The notes below the pieces were generated by a model. It was given only the letters and a program-made list of their open reading frames with translations, was not told the origin of the DNA and made no database searches. This document shows, piece by piece, positions 23,943 to 33,500 of a stretch of DNA of 64,000 bases. The position numbers and the translations under genes are program-made. This DNA comes from Candidatus Protochlamydia phocaeensis (GTDB lineage: Bacteria > Chlamydiota > Chlamydiia > Chlamydiales > Parachlamydiaceae). The DNA lies in NCBI RefSeq assembly GCF_001545115.1, contig NZ_FCNU01000017.1, positions 1 through 64,000 of the forward strand, written 5' to 3'. Positions within the stretch are counted from its first letter, which is position 1. Every line of letters starts with the position of its first letter.

Positions 23943-24962
23943 ATGAAACTACCCGAGCAGCTGCAGCAAGCCATCGAGTCTGAAATTGAAATTGCGGGCC
24001 TAAAAGAACTCGCGGAAGCCCGCGAGGAACTGACCGGACGCTATCGCCGTCTTTCGGGGGGAAAACGGCAATTCATGACAACGGACCTTGAGCGGCAATC
24101 TTATATTGCCACCCGCCTTCCCGCCACTTATGCTGCGGTATATAGTGCACTGCAAGCCGTTAAGGAGCGAACGCCCGGCTTGCAGATTAAGCGCTTATTG
24201 GACTTGGGGACAGGACCCGGGACGGCTATGTGGGCGGCTTGCGAATGCTTCCCGGAAATCGAGTCCATTACATTGGTTGAGAAAGACCAAGCATTGGCAG
24301 CCATTGGGCAGCGCCTGGCGCGCCATAGCGCGCATCCTGCCATGCAAAAGGCGAATTGGCAAATTGCCGACCTGGAGAATCTCCCTTCCTTGCAAACTCA
24401 CGATCTTGTCATTTTATCTTATTCAATTGGAGAGCTTGTTCCTGCATCAATGCTGCCTTTGATTGAGCAATGCTGGCAAAGTGCCGAGCAAGCGCTCGTT
24501 GTCATCGAACCGGGCACGCCTGCAGGATTTGAGCGCATCCGGCTTATTCGGCGCCAGCTGATTGAAATGGGCAGCCATCTCGTGGCCCCTTGTCCCCATC
24601 AATCCGCTTGCCCCATGTCTCATAGCGATTGGTGCCATTTTGCTGCACGCGTTGAGCGCTCCTCCTTCCATCGCCGCTTAAAAGGTGCCGTTTTAAGCTA
24701 TGAAGACGAAAAATTTTCCTATGTGGCGGGGACCAAAGAATGCTTTCCTCTTCCTGCCGCCCGCATTCTGCGCCATCCCCAACAGCATTCCGGGCATGTC
24801 CAGCTGACGCTTTGCACAGAGAGCGGTGTCCGGCAGCCCACCATCTCCAAGCGTACACCTGACGCCTACAAACAAGCGCGTAAAGCGGAATGGGGAGAGG
24901 TATGGGAAGAAAAGAGCCAAACAGAGGGCAAAAAGGACGAAGGCGTATCCCTAAATTGCTAA
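23943..24962 (+). CDS. Rsm22-like methyltransferase (ribosome-associated)
   Basis: A 339-residue SAM-dependent methyltransferase-like protein. A Rossmann motif I is visible (LLDLGTGPGTAMWAA, about residues 84-98), followed by the acidic motif ESITLVEKD. Downstream, a cysteine cluster LVAPCPHQSACPMSHSDWCH then FAARVERSSFHRRLK (about 214-248) is characteristic of the Rsm22 family, in which these cysteines are thought to bind a metal or iron-sulfur cluster. Mitochondrial and bacterial members associate with the small ribosomal subunit. The gene follows the secretion operon by 18 bases and may share its transcript without being part of the secretion pathway. Confidence 0.82.
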   Translation: MKLPEQLQQAIESEIEIAGLKELAEAREELTGRYRRLSGGKRQFMTTDLERQSYIATRLPATYAAVYSALQAVKERTPGLQIKRLLDLGTGPGTAMWAACECFPEIESITLVEKDQALAAIGQRLARHSAHPAMQKANWQIADLENLPSLQTHDLVILSYSIGELVPASMLPLIEQCWQSAEQALVVIEPGTPAGFERIRLIRRQLIEMGSHLVAPCPHQSACPMSHSDWCHFAARVERSSFHRRLKGAVLSYEDEKFSYVAGTKECFPLPAARILRHPQQHSGHVQLTLCTESGVRQPTISKRTPDAYKQARKAEWGEVWEEKSQTEGKKDEGVSLNC

Positions 24963-25170
24963 TCGCTATAAAGTTTATTTTTTCCAAGATCCCTTATCTT
25001 TGCAATAAGCCGGGGCAAAACAGGAATAATCGATCAATACTCCATTGAAAATAAGAGTGTTAATTTCTTTTTTTGTTTTGCAGATAGTCCTTCTCCAGCC
25101 TTTATTGATAGACATAAGAATAGCGGCGCCTATATTGAGCGGCATTCTCCTATTTAAAGGAGGGAAATGA

Positions 25171-25199
25171 TTGACTTAGGCGTGCTCAAGTGTTAATAA
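25171..25199 (+). promoter_or_regulatory. Sigma70-like promoter for the ABC exporter operon
   Basis: TTGACT (25171-25176) and TAATAA (25194-25199) are separated by 17 bases, a good match to a housekeeping promoter. The adaptor gene begins 37 bases downstream of the -10 element, at 25236. Confidence 0.6.
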
Positions 25200-25235
25200 A
25201 TTTCTCTAATCAAATAAGGATTGGGGTAAATTGGC

Positions 25236-26093
25236 ATGAGGCGCTTCGTTATTTTTCTTATCTTCCTGCTCTTTTTTGCTGGAGCGGCCTATGCTCTATG
25301 GGTGATTTTTCAGGAAAAGCCTAAGGAAGCTAACACACTCATTTTGTATGGCAATGTCGATGTTCGCCAAGTGGATTTAGGCTTCCGCGTCCTAGGGCGC
25401 GTACAATCCATGCCTTTTGAAGAAGGCGATTTTGTTCCCAAGGGCCATTTTATGGCCGCTTTAGATAAGCAGCCATATGAGGACCAAGTCAAGCAAGCCC
25501 AGGCCCATGTGGCATCCGTTTCGGCTTCCTTAAATAATGCTGAACGGCTTGTCAAGCGGCGCCAGCAGCTCATTGGAACAGGTGCAGTATCAAGCGAAGA
25601 CTATGAGGATGCCATTTCTTCAAGAGAAGTGTATCAAGCCAATCTCAAAGAAGCACAGGCTGCGTTAGGGGTTGCTATGACCAATTTGCAGGATACGGTG
25701 ATCTATGCCCCCTCGGATGGCACTATTCTCACACGCATCCGCGAGCCGGGTGCGATTGTGCGTGAAGCGGACCCCATCTATACCCTTTCCTTGACTTCTC
25801 CTATTTGGGTGCGCGCCTATGTTTCGGAGCCTGATTTGGGAAAAATTTATCCAGGCATGCCGGCGGAAGTCCTTACCGATACGTCGGGAAGCCCGGTCTA
25901 TCGCGGTCACATCGGATTTATTTCTCCAGTGGCGGAATTTACCCCTAAAACAGTTGAGACGACGCAATTGCGCACAGATCTAGTCTATCGCTTGCGCATT
26001 ATAGCCGATAATCCCGACAATGGGTTGCGCCAAGGAATGCCGGTCACAGTCAAGCTTCGCCTCAAACAGCAGTCGCCAGAGGAAAGGCCGTGA
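25236..26093 (+). CDS. HlyD/YbhG-type membrane fusion protein
   Basis: A 285-residue periplasmic adaptor. It has an N-terminal membrane anchor (FVIFLIFLLFFAGAAYALWV, residues 3-22), a lipoyl-like half-motif (DLGFRVLGRVQSMPFEEGDF then VPKG), a coiled-coil hairpin (about 75-150, QVKQAQAHVASVSASLNNAE), the second lipoyl part (IYAPSDGTILTRIREPGAIV), and a beta-barrel domain (SPIWVRAYVSEPDLGKIYPG). This is the layout of adaptors such as YbhG that join an inner-membrane ABC transporter to an outer-membrane channel. The gene begins a four-gene operon whose next three members encode the transporter. The exported substrate is not known. Confidence 0.88.
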   Translation: MRRFVIFLIFLLFFAGAAYALWVIFQEKPKEANTLILYGNVDVRQVDLGFRVLGRVQSMPFEEGDFVPKGHFMAALDKQPYEDQVKQAQAHVASVSASLNNAERLVKRRQQLIGTGAVSSEDYEDAISSREVYQANLKEAQAALGVAMTNLQDTVIYAPSDGTILTRIREPGAIVREADPIYTLSLTSPIWVRAYVSEPDLGKIYPGMPAEVLTDTSGSPVYRGHIGFISPVAEFTPKTVETTQLRTDLVYRLRIIADNPDNGLRQGMPVTVKLRLKQQSPEERP

Positions 26094-27829
26094 CGCAAGA
26101 CCTTGTGACCATTTCTCAACTTTCGAAGCAGTTCGAAAAGGGAGCGCCTTTAGCGCTGGATTCCATTGATACGGTTATTCCCAAGGGAAAAATTGTGGGG
26201 TTGGCAGGCCCTGATGGCGCTGGAAAAACGACGCTGATCCGCTTAATTGCCGGCCTGCTCCTGCCGTCTTCGGGATCGATCACCGTGGCAGGCTATGACA
26301 CGGTCCAAGAAGCCAGGGCCATCCATCACCTCATTGGCTATATGCCGCAAAAGTTTGGCTTATACGAAGACCTGACCGTTATGCAAAATTTGGTTCTGTA
26401 TGCCGATTTAAGAGGCGTCCTAGGTGCTGAGCGGCGGGCTACATTTGAGAGGCTGCTGGATTTTACGGGCCTGGCTCCCTTTACTGATCGCCTAGCGGGC
26501 AATTTATCAGGCGGCATGAAGCAAAAGCTTGGCTTGGCTTGCTCTTTGATCCGCAAGCCCGCTTTATTGCTGTTGGATGAACCCAGTGTTGGTGTAGACC
26601 CTATTTCACGCCGTGAATTATGGAAAATGGTGCAGGATCTACTGCATGAAGATATTTCCGTTTTATGGAGCACGGCTTATTTGGACGAGGCTGAGCGCTG
26701 CGATGCCGTCCTGCTTCTCAATGAAGGCAAGCTTCTTTACAGCGGCCCTCCTTCAGGATTGACCAGCCGCGTGGAAGGACGCACCTTTAAAGTCACGCAA
26801 ATCAGCGGCAATCGCCGAGAAGTATTGGTCAAAGCGCTCAATCAATCCAATGTCATTGATGGGGTTATCCAAGGAAGCGATGTCCGGCTTGTGATTAAAG
26901 AAAAACGGTCGTCTCCTTTTGATTTAAGCATTTTGGGAGCCGGTGAACAAGCGCAAATCGAGCCTACGCCGCCTCGATTTGAGGATGCTTTTGTCGATAT
27001 TCTGGGGGGAGGGCCTGGAGGGGAATCCGCTTTAGCGAATGAAATCCCGCGCATTCCCCCTAAACCTGGGCCCATTATCGAAACGAAGGATCTGGTCAAA
27101 AAATTCGGCTCTTTTACGGCTGCCGACCACATTACCTTTGACATTCGCAGCGGCGAGATCTTTGGGCTGCTGGGGCCTAATGGAGCCGGAAAATCCACGA
27201 CCTTCAAGATGATGTGCGGTCTGCTTAAACCGACTTCAGGAGAAGCGTTTGTCAATGGCTTGAACCTGGAAGTCGCTCCCAGCCAAGCGCGTTCCCATAT
27301 TGGCTACATGGCGCAAAAATTTTCTCTATATGGAGATTTAAGCGTCTTGCAGAACTTAAATTTTTTTTCCGGTATTTACAACTTAAAGGGAAGCCGTCGC
27401 CGCACAATTATTCAACAAATGGTTGATATTTTTGCCTTGAAGCCTTATTTGGATGTGTCGGCAGGGACTTTGCCTTTGGGCTTTAAACAGCGCCTTGCCC
27501 TTTCCTGCGCCGTTATGCATTATCCCACTGTGCTTTTTTTGGACGAACCGACCTCTGGGGTCGATCCCATTACGCGAAGGGAATTTTGGAATCATATTAA
27601 CGGACTGGTTGAAAAGGGCGTGACCGTCATGGTGACGACCCATTTTATGGACGAAGCCGAATACTGCGACCGCATCGGGCTTGTGTATCGAAGCAAGCTC
27701 ATCAAAGTGGGGACGCCGGATGAATTAAAACAGGCGGCTAAATCTTCTGATAATCCGCATCCGACTTTAGAAGACGCCTTTATTTTTTTGATCGAGCGTT
27801 ATGAAGAGGCTCAGCATGCCCAGCAATAA
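26090..27829 (+). CDS. ABC exporter ATPase with two fused nucleotide-binding domains (YbhF-like)
   Basis: A 579-residue protein starting at GTG 26090 that overlaps the adaptor stop by four bases. It contains two ABC domains. The first has Walker A GPDGAGKTT (about residues 41-49), signature LSGGMKQKLGLA and Walker B LLLLDEPSVGVDP. The second has Walker A GPNGAGKSTT, Walker B VLFLDEPTSGVDP and an altered signature, LPLGFKQRLALS, lacking the usual Ser-Gly-Gly. This organisation matches YbhF of the YbhGFSR family of multidrug/efflux exporters, which uses ABC-2 permeases. A degenerate second signature may make one ATP site less active. The 3' end overlaps the next gene. Confidence 0.9.
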   Translation: MTQDLVTISQLSKQFEKGAPLALDSIDTVIPKGKIVGLAGPDGAGKTTLIRLIAGLLLPSSGSITVAGYDTVQEARAIHHLIGYMPQKFGLYEDLTVMQNLVLYADLRGVLGAERRATFERLLDFTGLAPFTDRLAGNLSGGMKQKLGLACSLIRKPALLLLDEPSVGVDPISRRELWKMVQDLLHEDISVLWSTAYLDEAERCDAVLLLNEGKLLYSGPPSGLTSRVEGRTFKVTQISGNRREVLVKALNQSNVIDGVIQGSDVRLVIKEKRSSPFDLSILGAGEQAQIEPTPPRFEDAFVDILGGGPGGESALANEIPRIPPKPGPIIETKDLVKKFGSFTAADHITFDIRSGEIFGLLGPNGAGKSTTFKMMCGLLKPTSGEAFVNGLNLEVAPSQARSHIGYMAQKFSLYGDLSVLQNLNFFSGIYNLKGSRRRTIIQQMVDIFALKPYLDVSAGTLPLGFKQRLALSCAVMHYPTVLFLDEPTSGVDPITRREFWNHINGLVEKGVTVMVTTHFMDEAEYCDRIGLVYRSKLIKVGTPDELKQAAKSSDNPHPTLEDAFIFLIERYEEAQHAQQ

Positions 27830-28973
27830 ATATGAGGTGGAGGCGCAGCAAAGCGGTCGTCTGCGACGCATAAAAGCCCTCATTGTCAAAGAATTTTATC
27901 AAATTATTCGCGATCCAAGCAGCATGCTGATCAGTCTTGTTCTTCCTCTTATCTTACTTTTTGTCTATGGCTTTGGCGTTTCTTTGGATTTAAATCATCT
28001 ACGCCTCGGGCTTGTTCTGGAAGATACGTCTCCCGATGCTCAAAGCTTCGCCCAATCTTTAATGGACTCTCGCTATTTTGATGTGCGGCTTGCGCGCGAC
28101 AGCCGGCAGGTGGTCGATGACTTGATTAGGGGATCTATCCGGGGCATCGTCGTGATTCCCTCTTATTTCTCCTCTTTCAGGCAGCGCCCATCGTCTATTG
28201 CTCCGATTCAAGTCATTGCAGATGGCAGTGAGCCCAATACGGCCAGTTTTGCACAAAACTATGTGCTGGGAGCTTGGCAGAACTGGCTGCAGCAGCAGCA
28301 AATTAGCGAGCATTTGCAAGGGCTTGCCCTTGTGCGTGCGCAGCCCCGCTTTTGGTATAATGAGGAATTGGAAAGCCGCAATTTTCTCATTCCCGGTTCG
28401 CTTGCCATTATCATGACGTTAATCGGGACTCTTTTAACTGCTTTGGTCGTTGCCAGAGAATGGGAAAGGGGAACGATGGAAGCAATGATGGCGACGCCTG
28501 TCAGCATTGTGGAAATATTAATAGGCAAACTTGTCCCTTATTTTATTTTGGGAATGATTTCCATGAATATGTGCGTCTTCATTGCGTCTTTTATATACCA
28601 TATTCCTTTGAGGGGATCTTTGCTTCTTTTATGGGTTGTGACAGGGGTATTTTTGCTCACAGCTCTTGGGATTGGCCTGTTGATTTCCACGCTTGCTAAG
28701 AATCAATTTGTAGCTGCTCAAGCAGCCATGGTCGCCGCTTTTTTGCCGGGATTTATTTTGTCGGGATTTATTTTTGAGATTGCCAGCATGCCATTGATCA
28801 TTCAGATGGTGACCTATCTCATTCCCGCCCGCTATTTCGTGTCAAGCCTGCAGACTATTTTCCTGGTCGGCAATATATGGGAATTGATCTTGCCCAACAT
28901 ACTGATCATGTTGTTCATTGGCATATTGATATTTTTGATAACGGCTAGAAAAACAGTTAAGCGATTGGATTGA
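27801..28973 (+). CDS. ABC-2 permease (YbhS-like)
   Basis: A 390-residue ABC-2 type membrane protein overlapping the ATPase gene by 29 bases; an alternative start is ATG 27816. It has a first membrane helix near 38-57 (MLISLVLPLILLFVYGFGV), a large external loop (about 60-190), and five more helices in the C-terminal half (about 195-385), including SLAIIMTLIGTLLTALVVAR and GVFLLTALGIGLLISTLAKN. The segment EWERGTMEAMMATPVSIVEI is the conserved cytoplasmic E-RGT-E coupling region of ABC-2 permeases. It pairs with the following gene to form the membrane channel of the exporter. Confidence 0.9.
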   Translation: MKRLSMPSNKYEVEAQQSGRLRRIKALIVKEFYQIIRDPSSMLISLVLPLILLFVYGFGVSLDLNHLRLGLVLEDTSPDAQSFAQSLMDSRYFDVRLARDSRQVVDDLIRGSIRGIVVIPSYFSSFRQRPSSIAPIQVIADGSEPNTASFAQNYVLGAWQNWLQQQQISEHLQGLALVRAQPRFWYNEELESRNFLIPGSLAIIMTLIGTLLTALVVAREWERGTMEAMMATPVSIVEILIGKLVPYFILGMISMNMCVFIASFIYHIPLRGSLLLLWVVTGVFLLTALGIGLLISTLAKNQFVAAQAAMVAAFLPGFILSGFIFEIASMPLIIQMVTYLIPARYFVSSLQTIFLVGNIWELILPNILIMLFIGILIFLITARKTVKRLD

Positions 28974-28974
28974 T

Positions 28975-30084
28975 ATGATAGGGCGCATTGTCACTTTGAT
29001 TATTAAAGAGATTTTGGCGGTTTGGAGAGATAAGAAAAGCCGTACAGTTCTTATTATTCCTCCTCTCGTTCAATTATTTATTTTTTCCTTTGCAGCGACG
29101 CTGGACGTCAAAAATGTTCCCATCGGCATTTTCAATCTGGATAATGGCCGGGAATCGTATGAGCTCCTGCAGCGCTTTCACGGGTCTCCCACTTTCAATA
29201 AAATCATTTATTTGCATTCAATCGACGATATCAGCCGGTATATCGATACCCAAAGAGTTGTCATGGTCGTCCATATTGACGAGCAGTTCTCTAGAAATCT
29301 CAATGCCGGCAAGACTGCCGATATCCAGCTCATTTTAGACGGGCGAAAGTCCAATACAGCGCAGATTGTTCAGGGATATGCGGCCAATATTATCCAGCAA
29401 TATAGCAAAGATTTTGCCAATAATGCCGGCATTCACATGCAAGCGACCGAGTTGATCGGACGCAACTGGTTCAATCCCAACCTACTTTATTATTGGTTCA
29501 ATGTACCCAATTTATGCGGTATATTGACCATGCTGGTGGGATTGATTGTCACTGCATTATCAGTAGCCAGGGAAAGAGAGCTGGGCACTTTCGATCAGCT
29601 ATTGGTTTCCCCGGTTATGCCCATTGAAATCTTAATTGGGAAAACGCTTCCAGCCATCATTATCGGCATGATAGAAGGAACGATCATCATTTTAGCTGCC
29701 GTTTTTATTTTTGAAGTGCCTTTGACCGGCTCCATATGGACGCTCTATTTAAGCATGTTCGTTTTTATCAGCTCCATTGTCGGTGTGGGGCTTTTTGTTT
29801 CTTCCTTGTCGATGACACAGCAGCAAGCTATCTTGGGAACATATGTATTCATGAGTCCCGCTGTCTTGTTATCGGGATTTGCCACTCCCATTGAAAATAT
29901 GCCGTCTTGGCTGCAGCCCATCACCTTGATTAATCCTTTGCGTTATTTTCTCGTCATCATTAAAGGTATATTTCTCAAGGCCATGCCTCTTTACATGGTT
30001 TGGCAAAATATCTGGCCCATGGCCATCATTGCTTTTTTTACTTTAACGGGCGCCGCCTGGTTTTTCCGCCGAGGCTTGCAATGA
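28975..30084 (+). CDS. ABC-2 permease (YbhR-like)
   Basis: A 369-residue ABC-2 permease, paralogous to the gene before it and starting one base after that stop codon. One helix lies near residue 24-40 (TVLIIPPLVQLFIFSFAATL), then an external domain, then five helices from about residue 175. The segment ARERELGTFDQLLVSPVMPI is the coupling region seen in this family. A C-terminal motif VLLSGFATPIENMPSWLQPI is also typical. With the upstream permease it forms a heterodimer in the inner membrane, energised by the double ATPase. The operon ends here, 63 bases before mntH. Confidence 0.9.
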   Translation: MIGRIVTLIIKEILAVWRDKKSRTVLIIPPLVQLFIFSFAATLDVKNVPIGIFNLDNGRESYELLQRFHGSPTFNKIIYLHSIDDISRYIDTQRVVMVVHIDEQFSRNLNAGKTADIQLILDGRKSNTAQIVQGYAANIIQQYSKDFANNAGIHMQATELIGRNWFNPNLLYYWFNVPNLCGILTMLVGLIVTALSVARERELGTFDQLLVSPVMPIEILIGKTLPAIIIGMIEGTIIILAAVFIFEVPLTGSIWTLYLSMFVFISSIVGVGLFVSSLSMTQQQAILGTYVFMSPAVLLSGFATPIENMPSWLQPITLINPLRYFLVIIKGIFLKAMPLYMVWQNIWPMAIIAFFTLTGAAWFFRRGLQ

Positions 30085-30147
30085 ATAGACGCTTTGAAGA
30101 GCTGTTTAGAAGCAAACATTTAAGGCTTTCTTTGCTTGAGGCCAGTG

Positions 30148-31497
30148 ATGAATGAAATAAAAGCAGATTCTATAGACCATGAATTGAAAGACCTCAATCG
30201 CACGCCTAGTTTGCGCGAAGTCTATCAAACGATCTCTGTTTCAAAAGAATGGCCATGGTGGCGCAAAATGCTGGCCTTCGCCGGCCCTGGATACCTTATT
30301 TCAGTCGGTTATATGGATCCGGGCAATTGGGCGACTGATTTAGCCGGAGGCTCTCGTTTCGGCTATGCTTTATTGAGCGTCATTTTCTTATCTAATCTGA
30401 TGGCTATGCTACTGCAGCATTTGAGCGCTAAGCTTGGAGTCGTTACCGGCCGCGATTTGGCGCAAGCCTGCCGCGATCACTATTCGGCGCCTATCAATTA
30501 TGTATTATGGGTTTTAAGCGAAATTGCCATTTGCGCATGCGACCTGGCCGAATTAATCGGCTCTGCTATTGCGCTTAAGCTGCTATTTGGCATTCCCATG
30601 CTGGGAGGCGTTTGCCTGACGGCTTTAGATGTCTTGATTATTATGTCCTTGCAGAATAAAGGGTTTCGCTATCTGGAGGCCTTTATTTTGGCTTTAATTC
30701 TCATCATTGCCGTGTGTTTTGGACTGGAAATTTTCTTTTCGCAGCCGGATTTTACAGCCATTGCAAAGGGCTTTATCCCTCATTCGGATATTTTGTTGAA
30801 TTCCGAGATGCTTTATGTGGCGATTGGCATTTTAGGAGCCACCGTGATGCCGCATAATCTTTACTTGCATTCCTCTATTGTGCAAACGCGCAAATACGAT
30901 CAGACGCATATAGGCAAGCGAGAGACCATTAAATTTGTGACCATTGATTCGACTGTGGCGCTTTCCTTTGCTTTGTTTATCAATGCGTCCATTTTAATTA
31001 TCGCTGCAGCGGTTTTTCATAAGGCCGGGCATCATGAACTTGCTGATATTCAAGAGGCTTATCAGTTGCTTACTCCTCTGCTCAATGCGCCTTTAGCTAG
31101 CACAATATTTGCTTTGGCCCTCTTGGCTGCAGGCCAGAATTCTACCTTGACCGGAACATTGGCTGGTCAAATCGTCATGGAGGGTTTTTTAAATATTCGC
31201 ATGCGTCCATGGCTTCGGCGTCTTCTCACACGGATGTTGGCATTGATTCCTGCAATTGCGGCCTTGGCCATTTATGGCGAGCAATCGGCGACGCAACTGC
31301 TGATCATCAGCCAAGTGGTGCTTAGCCTTCAACTCTCATTTGCCATCATCCCATTAGTTCTTTTTACAAGCGACCGCTCTAAGATGGGCCTCTTTGCCAA
31401 TTCCTGGTGGATTCAGGCTTTGGCGTGGAGCACAACAGCCTTGATTATCTTTCTCAATGGCAAATATTTGCTAGATTTTCTTTTCTCTTTGCTTTAA
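30148..31497 (+). CDS. mntH: NRAMP-family divalent metal transporter
   Basis: A 449-residue metal ion/proton symporter. Start ATG 30148 is six bases after GAGG (30138-30141); an in-frame TTG at 30136 is less likely. The NRAMP metal-binding motif DPGN is in SVGYMDPGNWATDLAGG (about 56-59), and the helix-6 metal motif MPHNLYLHS is near residue 234. About eleven membrane helices are visible. It imports Mn2+ or Fe2+ into the cell, which matters for a bacterium inside a host vacuole. The final 27 bases overlap, head to head, with the 3' end of the minus-strand BatD-like gene. Confidence 0.93.
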   Translation: MNEIKADSIDHELKDLNRTPSLREVYQTISVSKEWPWWRKMLAFAGPGYLISVGYMDPGNWATDLAGGSRFGYALLSVIFLSNLMAMLLQHLSAKLGVVTGRDLAQACRDHYSAPINYVLWVLSEIAICACDLAELIGSAIALKLLFGIPMLGGVCLTALDVLIIMSLQNKGFRYLEAFILALILIIAVCFGLEIFFSQPDFTAIAKGFIPHSDILLNSEMLYVAIGILGATVMPHNLYLHSSIVQTRKYDQTHIGKRETIKFVTIDSTVALSFALFINASILIIAAAVFHKAGHHELADIQEAYQLLTPLLNAPLASTIFALALLAAGQNSTLTGTLAGQIVMEGFLNIRMRPWLRRLLTRMLALIPAIAALAIYGEQSATQLLIISQVVLSLQLSFAIIPLVLFTSDRSKMGLFANSWWIQALAWSTTALIIFLNGKYLLDFLFSLL

Positions 31498-32547
31498 TTG
31501 ACTCTCTAAATAGAGAGTTTCCCCTTTATCGATCAGCTCCTTGGCTGTTTGCAGGGATTGCCGGCAATCAGCCTGAGAAGGAGTTAATCCGGCAAATTTA
31601 ATTTGATCGGCGTGAGAAAAAAACGCATGAACGCTATCGCTGAAAGTCTGGGGAAATGAAGCGTTGAGCCTAATCTTTCGCTCTTGAGTGGTATAAGCAT
31701 GCAATTTAATTCCAAAGCGCTCTTCTAAATAGGAGAGCACAAGAGAGGTAAGGGAAAGATAGAAAGCTTTAAAAAGGCCCTTTTGTTCTAGGCGCTGGTT
31801 TTCTAAGGCGGATAGCTGTTGATGAGCGTGTTGATAGGGACTCAATGGCCGCTCCTGGCCTATTTTTTTTCGACGGAACATAAGACCTTTCTTGCCTGCC
31901 CATCCGATTAAAAAAGCTAAAGTTAGCGCTAACACGCTTAGCCAGGGAAAGGTGCGCTCGGCTAAAAGGCGTTGGTTGCGCTGCTGTTCTTTAGCCAAAC
32001 GAGCAGAATCAAATAAATAATGGCGGTTGGATTCCGTTAAGTCTAGGGGAAACTGAGGTTCGAGCGGCATTAGAGAGCCTATAGGAAGAGGGGCTTGCAA
32101 ATTGATCTTGTCCAGGGGGCGGACAATCATTTCAAAGACAGGAGAGGCAAGAGCTACAGGCTTGGCTTCTTTTTTTAAAGGGGTAAAAGAAATATCCAAA
32201 AACGAAAGATAAAGCCGGCCTGACCTAAGAGGCTCAAGAAGAAGATCCAGCGTTTGTTCTTGCCGGCCTTCCTTTTCAATGGGTGAAGAAATCGTTCGTT
32301 GATAAACAGCTACATGCGGCTGCAAAGGATTGGGCGTCCAAGTCAGTTGGTCGATCAACGCTTCGCTGTTAATCCGGTAATTTTTTGGATAGCGGATAAC
32401 TGCTTGCAGGGAGATCATTTCGCCCAAGCTCACTTCTTCAGGTGACACCTTGAATTCTAAAGAAAAATCTTGCTTGTTTTGTCCTTGCCAAGTCATTTCT
32501 GCCTGTAAAACAAGGGGAAGGGTGAGTATAAATAACCAGTATTTCAC
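31471..32547 (-). CDS. BatD-like exported protein of the MoxR/DUF58 cluster
   Basis: A 358-residue protein with a signal peptide (KYWLFILTLPLVLQAEM), a beta-sandwich periplasmic region of about 160 residues (SLEFKVSPEEVSLGEMISLQ is typical of BatD/oxygen-tolerance proteins), one membrane helix near residues 203-220 (FPWLSVLALTLAFLIGWAG), and a cytoplasmic helical tail. It starts four bases inside the end of the DUF58 gene. Together with DUF58 and MoxR upstream, it forms the conserved Bat/MoxR-type cluster, often linked to envelope stress or metal-dependent chaperone function. Its exact function in chlamydiae is unknown. Confidence 0.78.
   Translation of the reverse strand: MKYWLFILTLPLVLQAEMTWQGQNKQDFSLEFKVSPEEVSLGEMISLQAVIRYPKNYRINSEALIDQLTWTPNPLQPHVAVYQRTISSPIEKEGRQEQTLDLLLEPLRSGRLYLSFLDISFTPLKKEAKPVALASPVFEMIVRPLDKINLQAPLPIGSLMPLEPQFPLDLTESNRHYLFDSARLAKEQQRNQRLLAERTFPWLSVLALTLAFLIGWAGKKGLMFRRKKIGQERPLSPYQHAHQQLSALENQRLEQKGLFKAFYLSLTSLVLSYLEERFGIKLHAYTTQERKIRLNASFPQTFSDSVHAFFSHADQIKFAGLTPSQADCRQSLQTAKELIDKGETLYLESQLKQREKKI
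31501..31518 (+). terminator. Perfect inverted repeat at the 3' end of mntH
   Basis: ACTCTCTA and TAGAGAGT flank a two-base AA centre and are followed by TTCCCCTTT. It lies three bases after the mntH stop and inside the 3' coding end of the BatD-like gene, so it may act as a weak terminator for mntH. The short loop makes this tentative. Confidence 0.4.
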
Positions 32548-33425
32548 CGCTTGCGTCCTCGATATTTAAAAAATTGCTGGAGAGCTAGTGTATATGACTC
32601 ATCGGAATGAAGGGTAATTAAATCAGCTTTGGCCTTTTCCATGGTATGCTTCAGGGCTAGTTGCCGTTGATCGGCCTTTTCTTGGAAATGCTTCTGCACG
32701 TTAGCATCCGATGTATCGACCAGACAAAACTGCTGCGACTCTAAATCTCGCAATGTTAAGAGTCCCAAATTAGGAAAATTCGTTTCATAGCTATCGTAGA
32801 CTTGAATGGCAATTAATTCATGCCGCTTGGCGATGAGATTGATTTCATGGCTATAATCTGCACACAAAAAGTCTGAGATCAAAAAACAGATGGCTTGCCG
32901 CTTTTGTACACGCCCCAGAAAAGCCAACGCCTTTTTTAAATTGGTCCCCTTATGCTGGGGTTGGAAATAAAGCAATTCTCGAATGACCCTTAGCACATGT
33001 TTGACACCTTTTCTAGGGCGCAAATAAAGCTCTATTTCATCGGAGAACAAGAGCAAGCCGATTTTGTCTTGATTTTTGATGGCCGAAAAAGCAAGGAGGG
33101 CCCCGATTTCTGCAATCCATTCGCTTTTAAGATGCGGCGTATGGCTAAAGCGGGCTGAAGCGGAGATATCGACCATGAGGATAACCGTCAATTCTCTTTC
33201 TTCGCGGAAGTTTTTGATATAGGGCGTTTGCGAGCGGGCGGTGACATTCCAGTCGATGCTGCGCACGTCATCGCCTGGTTGATATTCGCGAACATCTTCA
33301 AATTCCAGGCCTTTGCCCTTGAAGGCCGAGCGGTAAATGCCTGCAAATAGATCATTCACATTGCGTGAAACTTTAATTTGAAGGCGACGGATATGGGATA
33401 ACGCGTCTTTAGTTGATAAAGGCAT
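32544..33425 (-). CDS. DUF58 (von Willebrand A-like) protein of the MoxR cluster
   Basis: A 293-residue protein; ATG at 33425 is chosen because the family begins near this point (PLSTKDALSHIRRLQIKVSR), though the frame is open to a TTG at 33518. The DUF58 hallmark GLEFEDVREYQPGDDVRSID then WNVTAR is present (about residues 45-70). A MIDAS-like DxSxS (DISAS) follows a hydrophobic strand (LTVILMVDISASARF), as in metal-binding vWA domains. The C-terminal RISLR-like pattern includes AICFLISDFLCADY. It probably acts with MoxR as an AAA+/vWA chaperone pair. The stop overlaps the BatD-like start. Confidence 0.85.
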   Translation of the reverse strand: MPLSTKDALSHIRRLQIKVSRNVNDLFAGIYRSAFKGKGLEFEDVREYQPGDDVRSIDWNVTARSQTPYIKNFREERELTVILMVDISASARFSHTPHLKSEWIAEIGALLAFSAIKNQDKIGLLLFSDEIELYLRPRKGVKHVLRVIRELLYFQPQHKGTNLKKALAFLGRVQKRQAICFLISDFLCADYSHEINLIAKRHELIAIQVYDSYETNFPNLGLLTLRDLESQQFCLVDTSDANVQKHFQEKADQRQLALKHTMEKAKADLITLHSDESYTLALQQFFKYRGRKR

Positions 33426-33500
33426 AGAAAAATTAGGCTTATTGGCTTTGGGTACGCCTTTCTTATCACAGATCCCACGTCTTCTTGACAATAGGGAATT

